Below, piece after piece: positions 7,457 through 13,289 of a DNA stretch of 13,289 bases. The stretch is from an uncultured Fusobacteriaceae bacterium (GTDB taxonomy: Bacteria; Fusobacteriota; Fusobacteriia; Fusobacteriales; Fusobacteriaceae): positions 1-13,289 of the forward strand of contig CAMTJB010000009.1 of the NCBI GenBank assembly GCA_947072715.1. The letters run 5' to 3'. Every line of letters begins with the position of its first letter. Within the stretch, counting starts at the first letter, position 1. Both the position numbers and the translations under genes were made by a program. The notes under the pieces were generated by a model. That model saw only the letters and a program-made list of their open reading frames with translations. It had not been told where the DNA came from and did not search any database.

Positions 7457-8500
7457 TTATTCCCCCTTTGTCCCCAGTTTTACCTTTTGCCCTTCAAAAA
7501 CTACTGTAGCTCCATCTGTTACTACCTTATCTCCTGATGATAATCCTGATATAATTTCTATATTTCTAGATGAAACAGTTTCTAATTCCACCATTCTTTT
7601 ACTTATTGTTCCAACACCATCTACTATATTTTCTATAACATATACATATTTTTGCCCATTTTCTTGCTGTTGAACAGATCTAACAGGAACTGTTTTTCCA
7701 GCTTTAACTTCTCTTCTCAGCCCTACATTTGCAACCATTCCTGGTCTAATAGTTTCTGAATAATTTAAAATTTTTACTTTAGCTGGATATGTTTTTCCGT
7801 AAGCATTGGAAAATGATCCCACATTAGAAACTATTCCTTTTACTTTCTCTCCTGTTGCTATAACAGTAATTTCAGCTTCTTGATTTACTTTTATAACATT
7901 TATATCAACTTCTGGAATTGTGAACTCAACTTCTAATCCACCAATTTCATTCATTACAAATATTGGTTGTCCTGCACTTACAGTTTCGTTAACTTCAGCT
8001 TGCACTTTAGCAATTTCTCCTGTTGTAGTTGCAACTAATCTAGTATATCCTAATTCTTGCTCAGCTGTATTTGCCTCTGCTCTTTTAGATTTATAATCAG
8101 CTTGAGATCTATCATATTCAGCTTTAGAAATGCTTCCTTCTAAATATAATATTCTATCTCTTTCAAAAGTTGACTTTGCATTTTTATATAAAGCTTCCGC
8201 TCTATTATATCTTAATTGATAATCAGTCGGATCTAAAGTTGCTAAAACATCTCCCTTCTTTATCTTTTCTCCTAAATCTACTACCCTTTTATCAATATTT
8301 CCACTTACTCTAAAACTTAAAGTAGCTAAAACTTCAGGAACAATTGTTCCTGAAAATTCTTTCTCTATAAATCCTTTATCTTTTTCAATAACTACAAAAT
8401 TAACTGGTCTTATAGGTAGATCTAATTCATTATTGTTATTTCCTCTTCCACACCCACCAAATAAAGACATTACTGTTAATAATATAAATATTTTTCTCAT
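7457..8500 (-). CDS. RND efflux membrane-fusion protein (periplasmic adaptor lipoprotein)
   Basis: This periplasmic adaptor bridges the RND pump and the outer-membrane channel. It is 347 residues long, usual for the HlyD/AcrA family. The N-terminus (KIFILLTVMSLFGGC) is a lipoprotein signal; Cys17 would be lipidated, although Phe at -3 of the lipobox is atypical. Then come the first half of the lipoyl domain (about 61-93, with GEKIKKGDVLATLDPTDY), a short coiled-coil hairpin (94-150), the second lipoyl half (152-183, ending in VSAGQPIFVM), a beta-barrel (188-265) and a membrane-proximal domain to the C-terminus. The ATG at 8500 follows the channel gene's stop by 9 nt, and the GGGGTG binding site abuts that stop. 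The gene is the middle one of a three-gene operon. Confidence 0.93.
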   Translation of the reverse strand: MRKIFILLTVMSLFGGCGRGNNNNELDLPIRPVNFVVIEKDKGFIEKEFSGTIVPEVLATLSFRVSGNIDKRVVDLGEKIKKGDVLATLDPTDYQLRYNRAEALYKNAKSTFERDRILYLEGSISKAEYDRSQADYKSKRAEANTAEQELGYTRLVATTTGEIAKVQAEVNETVSAGQPIFVMNEIGGLEVEFTIPEVDINVIKVNQEAEITVIATGEKVKGIVSNVGSFSNAYGKTYPAKVKILNYSETIRPGMVANVGLRREVKAGKTVPVRSVQQQENGQKYVYVIENIVDGVGTISKRMVELETVSSRNIEIISGLSSGDKVVTDGATVVFEGQKVKLGTKGE

Positions 8501-8509
8501 GTTTCACCC

Positions 8510-10711
8510 CTAATTTTTAAGAAGAGAATTTAACTCTTCGTTTATTTTTTTCTTTTCTACATTGTTTTTTAAGAATATAAATTCACCATAATTTTTTTCA
8601 ACTGCTATTTGAGAACTAAATAGTTTATAGTTTGCTATTACATTATTCATTTCAGACTCTATAAAAGTATTTTGAGCTTCTAATAATTCTGTAATATTAA
8701 TACTTCCTATTGAATACTGACTAATACTTATATCTAAATATTTTCTAGCTGCATTCCTTGCAGTTTCTGTTGTTATAATTTGATTATATGAAGCTACCAT
8801 TCTATTTAATTCTACATTCATATTTTTCTCTACATCTTTTTCAACATTTGCTTTTTCATAAGTAACAGCTTCTTTTTCAGAAGATAAACTTTTCTTTCTA
8901 TAATGAATCTCTCCACTTGTAAATATAGGTAGACTTACACCAACTCCTGCTGACCAATAATTATCAAGATTATTATTTGATTCAGTTCCTGAAGAACCTA
9001 TATTATTTTTATTATATCTTGCAAATCCTTGAACTTCTGGAAGATATCTTGAACGAGATGCTGCTTTATATTGACTATCAATATCAGAAATTTTATTTTC
9101 TGCTATTCTTAAATTGTATGAATTATTTAAAGCACCATCAATAAAAAACTCACCAACCCTTACTCTTAAGTTATCATTATAACTCATCTGTTTCATAGGA
9201 ATTTTAACTTCTGCAAATTTTTTCTTTAAAGCATCTAATGACTCATACGTGTGTCTTGTATCTTGTCTTAAATTTAAAATTTTATTTAATTTAACTTCGC
9301 TATTTTTTAAATTTGTTTCTGCTGTTATAAGAGATGTCTCGGCAACTGCAACTTCAGCTTCAAATCTATAAATATCTTGCTTTCCGACACTTCCTGTTTC
9401 AAATTTTAATTTACTTATTTTTAAAAATTCTTTTAACATATCATAGTTACTTTGTTGAATACTAACATTTGATTTTTCTTTTAAAACATCTAAATAAGCT
9501 ATAGCAATCTCTTGAATTAAAGCATTGCTATCCTCTTTAAAACTTAATTCACTATTTAATGAATCTATTTTTTGACTAAATATTTGTGCATTTAAATCAT
9601 TACTAAATATAACTTGGCTTATTCTAATTCCACCAGTTACTGAATTTTCATCTCTTGTATACTGATTTACTGCATTAGAATCTAAATAATCATAATTACC
9701 CTCTGCTTTTACTTGTGGTAATCTTTCAGCAAATTTTGACATATATTTATAATCTTTACCAGACATTCTATTAAATGATGCTAGTAATGTCGAGTTATTA
9801 TCTAAACCATATTTAATTGCATTTTCTAATTCTAATTTTGGTGCATCTTTTAGTGTTTCACCCATTACTTTAAAATCTTTCAAAATTCTACCAGTAGGAT
9901 GGATATTTATGCCTCTAGATATTGATTTGTTAAAAAATCTTTTATCTGAAACTTTTCCTAAAAAAGCTATAGAATATTCTTCTTTATTTTGTATTTTATT
10001 TGAATAATTATTCACACTAGTACGGATTCTTTTATCTGTCTCTAATTGAAAATCATATGATATTAACGAATACTTAGCATTAGATAACTCTAAATTAGCA
10101 AGATATGTTAATTTGTTATTTTCAGTTGCAAACTTTAAAATTTCTTTTACATTATCATTTGAAATTATATATACTGCATCTGAATTTAAAATCTCTTTCT
10201 TTAAAATCTCAGAGTCTGAATCTAAACTTATTATTTTTGATTCTAATCCATTTTTATTAGAAATTTCTGTTATATTTAGTGAAAATTCATCATATTTCTT
10301 TATTGTTTTAGGAGAAGTTAAATAAACTATTTTATTTATATCTCTTAATTCTTTTAAGTCTTTCAAATCAGAATCTATATCTAATTTTCCCTGAACAAAA
10401 ATTAATTTATTAGATAGCTCTCCCTCTCCTGCTCCTATTCCAAATGGATACACAATCATTTTTTTACTTTTTAGTTTAGATAAATCAGTTGTATAGTCCA
10501 AAACAAAAATAGTATCTAAATTCTTATTTCCATCTAGCTTTTTTAACCCCTCGCTAAAATTTTCAGAATTTACATACTCCACTTGAGCTACTTTTACATT
10601 TGCTTCTATATCTTTAAACTCTTTTTTTAGCTCTTCCTTAATTTTATTTTCTAACACTCTTCCATATTTTTCATTAACTAAAATACCAACAGAATAGTCT
10701 GTTGCAAGCAT
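8510..10711 (-). CDS. TolC-family outer-membrane channel with N-terminal substrate-binding-like domain; start region appears frameshifted
   Basis: This is the predicted outer-membrane exit duct of the efflux operon. From the first in-frame ATG (10711) it is 733 residues, while TolC proteins are usually 420-490. Residues 290-720 hold the two outer-membrane efflux repeats: ERLPQVKAEGNYDY and KFETGSVGKQDIYRFEAEVA in the first, SRYLPEVQGFARY and QYSIGSINITELLEAQNTF in the second. Residues 6-235 are extra. They alternate beta strands and helices (YSVGILV, LDTIFVLDY, KIVYLTS, AVYIIS, LTYLAN) like a type-1 periplasmic binding protein or the ABC_sub_bind family; this assignment is from pattern only. 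The ATG at 10711 has no ribosome binding site. Upstream in-frame codons encode a hydrophobic stretch (IILFLFTSIVMLA, ending at residue 3 of this frame) but reach a TGA at 10747 with no ATG/GTG/TTG. A ribosome-site-preceded ATG at 10748 is one base out of frame. A frameshift in the signal peptide is the simplest reading. Confidence 0.85.
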   Translation of the reverse strand: MLATDYSVGILVNEKYGRVLENKIKEELKKEFKDIEANVKVAQVEYVNSENFSEGLKKLDGNKNLDTIFVLDYTTDLSKLKSKKMIVYPFGIGAGEGELSNKLIFVQGKLDIDSDLKDLKELRDINKIVYLTSPKTIKKYDEFSLNITEISNKNGLESKIISLDSDSEILKKEILNSDAVYIISNDNVKEILKFATENNKLTYLANLELSNAKYSLISYDFQLETDKRIRTSVNNYSNKIQNKEEYSIAFLGKVSDKRFFNKSISRGINIHPTGRILKDFKVMGETLKDAPKLELENAIKYGLDNNSTLLASFNRMSGKDYKYMSKFAERLPQVKAEGNYDYLDSNAVNQYTRDENSVTGGIRISQVIFSNDLNAQIFSQKIDSLNSELSFKEDSNALIQEIAIAYLDVLKEKSNVSIQQSNYDMLKEFLKISKLKFETGSVGKQDIYRFEAEVAVAETSLITAETNLKNSEVKLNKILNLRQDTRHTYESLDALKKKFAEVKIPMKQMSYNDNLRVRVGEFFIDGALNNSYNLRIAENKISDIDSQYKAASRSRYLPEVQGFARYNKNNIGSSGTESNNNLDNYWSAGVGVSLPIFTSGEIHYRKKSLSSEKEAVTYEKANVEKDVEKNMNVELNRMVASYNQIITTETARNAARKYLDISISQYSIGSINITELLEAQNTFIESEMNNVIANYKLFSSQIAVEKNYGEFIFLKNNVEKKKINEELNSLLKN

Positions 10712-10748
10712 AACGATACTTGTGAATAAAAATAAAATTATACCTCAT
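10674..10748 (-). other. Out-of-frame start and 24-codon frame over the channel gene's signal-peptide region
   Basis: AAAGGAG (10758-10752) precedes ATG at 10748 with a short 3-nt spacer. This frame begins MRYNFIFIHKYR and stops after 24 codons at 10674, overlapping the start of the channel gene. Removing one T from either T run (10737-10734 or 10732-10728) would join it to the channel frame and give a normal signal peptide such as MRYNLFLFTSIVMLA before TDYSVG. A second AAGGAG (10772-10767) leads to an ATG at 10762 that is followed immediately by TAA; this start-stop pair is in the main frame. Confidence 0.6.
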
Positions 10749-10815
10749 ACACTCCTTTACATAAAACTCCTTACCATACACTTTTTGTTTTTTAATGTTA
10801 ATTATGACTATAATA

Positions 10816-10857
10816 TCAGCTATCTGACAATCTTATATTAATTGCGCATCTTTGTCA
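10816..10857. repeat. Inverted repeats overlapping the efflux promoter
   Basis: TGACAA (10825-10830) and TTGTCA (10852-10857) are inverted six-base arms that bracket the spacer. They overlap the -35 box and the -10 box. A smaller pair, TCAG (10816-10819) and CTGA (10824-10827), lies at the predicted transcription start. Such placement would suit a repressor, but no regulator gene is in the window and short arms can arise by chance. Confidence 0.3.
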
Positions 10858-10858
10858 A
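10830..10858 (-). promoter_or_regulatory. Likely promoter of the efflux operon
   Basis: On the minus strand a perfect -35 TTGACA (10858-10853) is followed after 17 nt by TAAGAT (10835-10830, four of six matches). The predicted start is near 10823, leaving a leader of about 75 nt before the ATG at 10748. It is divergent from the plus-strand promoter at 10872-10900. Confidence 0.65.
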
Positions 10859-10871
10859 TCTGATTTTGCTC

Positions 10872-10900
10872 TAGACACCATGTTAAATATATACTAGAAT
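10872..10900 (+). promoter_or_regulatory. Likely promoter of the small-protein/ylmH pair
   Basis: TAGACA (10872-10877, five of six -35 matches) and TAGAAT (10895-10900, five of six -10 matches) are separated by 17 nt. Transcription would start near 10907, about 48 nt before the ATG at 10955. The leader contains a small CTCTA/TAGAG inverted repeat around TTT. Confidence 0.55.
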
Positions 10901-10954
10901 ACCTTTAGATACCCTCTATTTTAGAGTAAAAAATTTTATCGAAGGAGCCAAAAT

Positions 10955-11152
10955 ATGCAAAATTATATTATTACACCAGAAGAAAAGGAAATCTATATAG
11001 AAAAATATCCTGTTTTACAATGTAGAAATTCATTTGGAGTTGATTACGATGGATATATTTCTATAAAGTGTACTCTTCTAACTGCTACTTGTTCTTATGC
11101 AAATGCAACTAAAAATGGTTATTGTAATTGCAAGCTTTTAACAAGTAAATAA
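10955..11152 (+). CDS. Small cysteine-containing protein of unknown function (65 aa)
   Basis: I do not recognise this family. The gene looks real: a GAAGGAG site (10941-10947) lies 7 nt before the ATG, a promoter-like sequence precedes it, and it is followed 30 nt later by the ylmH-like gene on the same strand, so the two are probably co-transcribed. The 65-residue product has no signal peptide or membrane segment. It begins with a charged, probably helical part (TPEEKEIYIEKYP) and then has five cysteines: Cys23, Cys39, Cys46, Cys57 and Cys59. The last four (C-x6-C-x10-C-x-C) could bind zinc or an iron-sulfur cluster, but spacing alone does not decide this. It is rich in Tyr, Thr and Asn. A ribosome or RNA-related role could be guessed from the neighbour only. 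Confidence 0.7.
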   Translation: MQNYIITPEEKEIYIEKYPVLQCRNSFGVDYDGYISIKCTLLTATCSYANATKNGYCNCKLLTSK

Positions 11153-11182
11153 AATAAATATTACAGGAGCAATTTTATAATT

Positions 11183-11965
11183 ATGGATAAAAACACAATT
11201 TTAAAAATTTTTAGTGAAGAAAACCCTCATACAATCTCAAAAATAATAGATGATATTGAACTTTGTTTTGACATTGATTTTATAGTTTTCAGCAATTCTT
11301 TTTATCCTGCTAATATTTGGCTTAAGCTTTTATCTCTTTCACAATCTATAGGTATAAATATTCTCACTTATGGTTTAAATGATAATTGTGAAAAAAAATT
11401 ATTAGGTTTTTATCCTAAAAATTTAGACTTAACACCTGAACTTTTACTACCTGATACTATTTTTTTTAAAATAGATGGTAGTAATAAGTTTAATATTTTG
11501 CTGCATAAAGATTTTTTAGGATCTATAATGAGTCTTTCTATAAAAAGAGAACTTCTTGGAGACCTTGTAGTAAAAAATAATATATGTTATGGAATTACCA
11601 CAAAGGAAATTTTTAAAATCTTAAAGGATAATTTAACTTCTATAGGAAAAGTTCCTGTTGATATTTGCGAAATTTCTGATGAAATTATTCCAAAAACAGA
11701 ATTTAAATCTCTTTCTATTACTGTGGCGTCTTTAAGATTTGATGTAGTAATTGCTGAAATTGCTAATGTTTCTAGAAATGAGGCTGTTTCTAAAATAGAA
11801 AGTAGAGAAGCTCTTTTAAATTATAATCCTTGTAAAGATAAAAGTTTTCCTTTAAAAGAAGAAGACGTAATTACCATTCGAAAAAAAGGTAAATTTATTT
11901 TTGAAACTATCTTAGGGGAAAATAAAAAAGGCAAATTTAAACTCTCTATTAAACAGATAATCTAA
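11183..11965 (+). CDS. ylmH: YlmH-like RNA-binding protein with C-terminal S4 domain
   Basis: The 260-residue length matches YlmH (about 257). Residues 1-170 form the YlmH-specific N-terminal part, including the family-typical segment IKRELLGDLVV (120-130) and a short domain near 139-160. An S4 RNA-binding domain covers about 183-240, with SRNEAVSKIESREALLNYN where S4 proteins have the SRSEAxxLIxxGxVxVN helix-turn, and ending in LKEEDVITIRKKGKF. YlmH proteins of Firmicutes bind the large ribosomal subunit and have been linked to rescue of stalled ribosomes. In Firmicutes the gene usually sits in a division cluster (with ylmE, ylmF, ylmG and divIVA), which is absent here. The ribosome site AGGAG (11165-11169) is 13 nt from the ATG, rather far, so initiation may be weak. 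The gene ends at a bidirectional terminator. Confidence 0.8.
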   Translation: MDKNTILKIFSEENPHTISKIIDDIELCFDIDFIVFSNSFYPANIWLKLLSLSQSIGINILTYGLNDNCEKKLLGFYPKNLDLTPELLLPDTIFFKIDGSNKFNILLHKDFLGSIMSLSIKRELLGDLVVKNNICYGITTKEIFKILKDNLTSIGKVPVDICEISDEIIPKTEFKSLSITVASLRFDVVIAEIANVSRNEAVSKIESREALLNYNPCKDKSFPLKEEDVITIRKKGKFIFETILGENKKGKFKLSIKQII

Positions 11966-11994
11966 AGTGGTCTAAAACATAATCTAAAACTAAA

Positions 11995-12021
11995 AAAGAA
12001 GGGGTAAAAAACCCCTTTTTT
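11995..12021. terminator. Bidirectional terminator between convergent genes
   Basis: AAGGGGT (11999-12005) pairs with ACCCCTT (12011-12017) around five A. A-rich sequence before and T-rich sequence after the stem give a U tract in both directions. It serves the ylmH-like gene (stop at 11965) on plus and the DUF1667 gene (stop at 12027) on minus. Confidence 0.88.
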
Positions 12022-12026
12022 CTATT

Positions 12027-12371
12027 TTACATATCTCTAGTTACTACTAAATCTACTCCAGTATCAAAAATATTTTTTACAACTAAATCTCCAACTTTTA
12101 CTGGTGATTTTAATTCTATTGAATTTAGTGATTCCATACACTTAAAAACTAACTCTTTTGGAATTGATCCATTTGTTTTTACTGGTACTCTATTATGAAT
12201 TCCACCTTTAATTCTCACTGTTGATGTTACAACTCTTTTAGGAGCTATCAGTTCTTCCTTCCCATAAACTTCTCCTCTAGGGCAAGTATTTCCTGTCACT
12301 TTATAATCGTTCTCTACATCTATTTCTAAATGGCATCCAATAGGACAAACAATACATATTAATTTTTCCAT
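12027..12371 (-). CDS. DUF1667 family protein, four-cysteine redox partner
   Basis: This is a small cytoplasmic protein of 114 residues. The N-terminus reads MEKLICIVCPIGCHLEI, and four cysteines (Cys6, Cys9, Cys13 and Cys30 in NTCPRG) match the conserved pattern of DUF1667, which looks suited to an iron-sulfur cluster. That cofactor is an inference. The family is typically encoded beside GlpA-like FAD dehydrogenases and NAD/FAD-dependent oxidoreductases, as here. I place the start at 12371. The frame extends to an ATG at 12395, but that ATG is upstream of a perfect AGGAGGGG (12379-12386), which is 7 nt before the 12371 ATG. The start follows the upstream stop codon (12375-12373) by one base, so the two genes are probably translationally coupled. 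The C-terminal half (PVKTNGSIPKELVFKCMESL, then VGDLVVKNI) fits the family. Confidence 0.88.
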   Translation of the reverse strand: MEKLICIVCPIGCHLEIDVENDYKVTGNTCPRGEVYGKEELIAPKRVVTSTVRIKGGIHNRVPVKTNGSIPKELVFKCMESLNSIELKSPVKVGDLVVKNIFDTGVDLVVTRDM

Positions 12372-12372
12372 T

Positions 12373-13289
12373 TTATTTCCCCTCCTGAAGTTCAATAGTT
12401 AGTTTTCCTTTTACATCCTTCAAGAATTTTTCTGGAATGGAAATTTTCTCCATCTCTCCTGGTGCTAAATGCTTTCTTGGAAAACTTATTATCTCTTTAT
12501 CTTCTTCTTTTACAACAATTCTTTTATTCTTATATACATTATTAACTCTCATAAAAATATCTGTAACTGGTGTTAATACACCACCATTTATAATTTGAGG
12601 AACTGTATAAGTTATTCCTAGTCCATTTTCAATAGATATTTCTAAATCATTTTTTTGAATTTTATTCATAACATAAAATGCTGCATTTTTACCAGCTCTT
12701 TCCCCTTCAGCACTTACAAAGTCTACTAAATCATGTACATGAACAACATTACCACAAGCAAATATTCCTGGAATTGTTGTTTCCATTGTGCTATTAACAA
12801 ATGGTCCGCTTGTTCTTCTATCTAGTTCTGCACCAATTTGTCTTGATAGTTCATTTTCAGGAATTAATCCAACTGAAAGAAGAAGTGTGTCTACGTCATA
12901 ATGTTTTTCTGTTCCTGGTATAGGTCTTCTGTTTTCATCCACTTGAGAAACTGTAACACCTTCCACTCTATCTTTTCCTTTAATATCTGTTACTGTATGA
13001 GAAAGGTATAAAGGTATATTATAATCCTCTAAGCACTGAACAATATTTCTTGTAAGTCCTCCTGAAAAAGGCATAAGTTCTACAACTGCTTCTACTTTCG
13101 CTCCTTCTAAAGTCATTCTTCTTGCCATTATAAGACCAATATCTCCGCTTCCAAGAATAACAACTTTTTTTCCTACCATATATCCTTCCATATTAACAAA
13201 TCTTTGAGCAGCTCCTGCTGTAAATATTCCAGATGGTCTATCTCCTGGTATATTTATTGCTCCTCTTGTTCTTTCTCTACAACCCATAG
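12373..13289 (-). CDS. NAD(P)/FAD-dependent oxidoreductase, N-terminus cut by window edge
   Basis: This flavoprotein moves electrons between a pyridine nucleotide and a partner dehydrogenase. The visible 304 residues start at an internal Met in MGCRERTRGA, a segment lying about 100 residues into full-length relatives (about 420), so the first FAD-binding Rossmann motif lies off the right edge. Then come PSGIFTAGAAQRFVN, an NAD-binding Rossmann motif VVILGSGDIG (42-51), LLLSVGLIPENEL (134-146) and the C-terminal flavin motif TTIPGIFACGNVVHVHDLVD (169-188). A C-terminal extension of about 90 residues follows. It resembles the oxidoreductase that accompanies GlpA-like glycerol-3-phosphate or hydroxyacid dehydrogenases and DUF1667 proteins. 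A GlpA-like gene would be expected upstream, outside the window. No N-terminal or promoter information is available. Confidence 0.88.
   Translation of the reverse strand, partial: MGCRERTRGAINIPGDRPSGIFTAGAAQRFVNMEGYMVGKKVVILGSGDIGLIMARRMTLEGAKVEAVVELMPFSGGLTRNIVQCLEDYNIPLYLSHTVTDIKGKDRVEGVTVSQVDENRRPIPGTEKHYDVDTLLLSVGLIPENELSRQIGAELDRRTSGPFVNSTMETTIPGIFACGNVVHVHDLVDFVSAEGERAGKNAAFYVMNKIQKNDLEISIENGLGITYTVPQIINGGVLTPVTDIFMRVNNVYKNKRIVVKEEDKEIISFPRKHLAPGEMEKISIPEKFLKDVKGKLTIELQEGK

Noticed and set aside
12372..12395. Upstream ATG (12395) as start of the DUF1667 gene
   Set aside because: The AGGAGGGG ribosome site lies downstream of that ATG and is correctly spaced for the ATG at 12371; the family also begins at MEKLIC.

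Overview
The window is a very AT-rich stretch (roughly 30% G+C by eye) with strong AAGGAG-type ribosome binding sites, tight operons and A/T-biased codons. It pairs a Gram-negative tripartite RND efflux system (outer-membrane channel, lipoprotein adaptor, inner-membrane pump) with gene types better known from low-GC Gram-positives (a YlmH-like S4 protein; a FAD-dependent oxidoreductase with a DUF1667 partner). Add a fermentative histidine ammonia-lyase, and the best fit is a member of the Fusobacteriota, probably Fusobacterium or a close relative. This is inferred from gene content and composition, not from a database search.

Layout. At 1-2305 (minus) lies the first ~768 residues of a SERCA-like P-type calcium ATPase that runs off the left edge. 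At 2408-3940 (minus) is hutH, a complete histidine ammonia-lyase with a TTG start. It is followed by a hairpin terminator (2330-2366) and preceded by a leader containing six tandem 9-bp repeats just downstream of a promoter-like site. At 4238-10711 (minus) is a three-gene efflux operon in the order outer-membrane channel, membrane-fusion lipoprotein, RND pump. It has a good promoter at 10830-10858 and a strong terminator at 4193-4232. A short divergent intergenic region separates it from a plus-strand pair: a 65-residue Cys-containing protein of unknown function (10955-11152) and a YlmH-like S4 RNA-binding protein (11183-11965). A bidirectional terminator (about 11995-12021) separates these from a convergent minus-strand operon: a NAD/FAD-dependent oxidoreductase running off the right edge (12373-13289) and a small DUF1667 four-cysteine protein (12027-12371).

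How the genes work together. The efflux operon makes one envelope-spanning export machine. The oxidoreductase and DUF1667 genes probably form a redox unit, usually found with a GlpA-like dehydrogenase that would lie beyond the right edge. HutH feeds histidine into urocanate and then glutamate fermentation. The ATPase exports calcium and shares only orientation with hutH.

Most worth a second look: (1) the outer-membrane channel gene appears frameshifted inside its signal peptide; (2) the same protein carries a ~235-residue N-terminal domain resembling a periplasmic substrate-binding protein; (3) the hutH leader holds a regular array of UAG-type triplets, reminiscent of RNA targets of HutP/TRAP-like proteins; (4) the calcium ATPase lacks a key site-I calcium ligand. 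None is proven by sequence alone.
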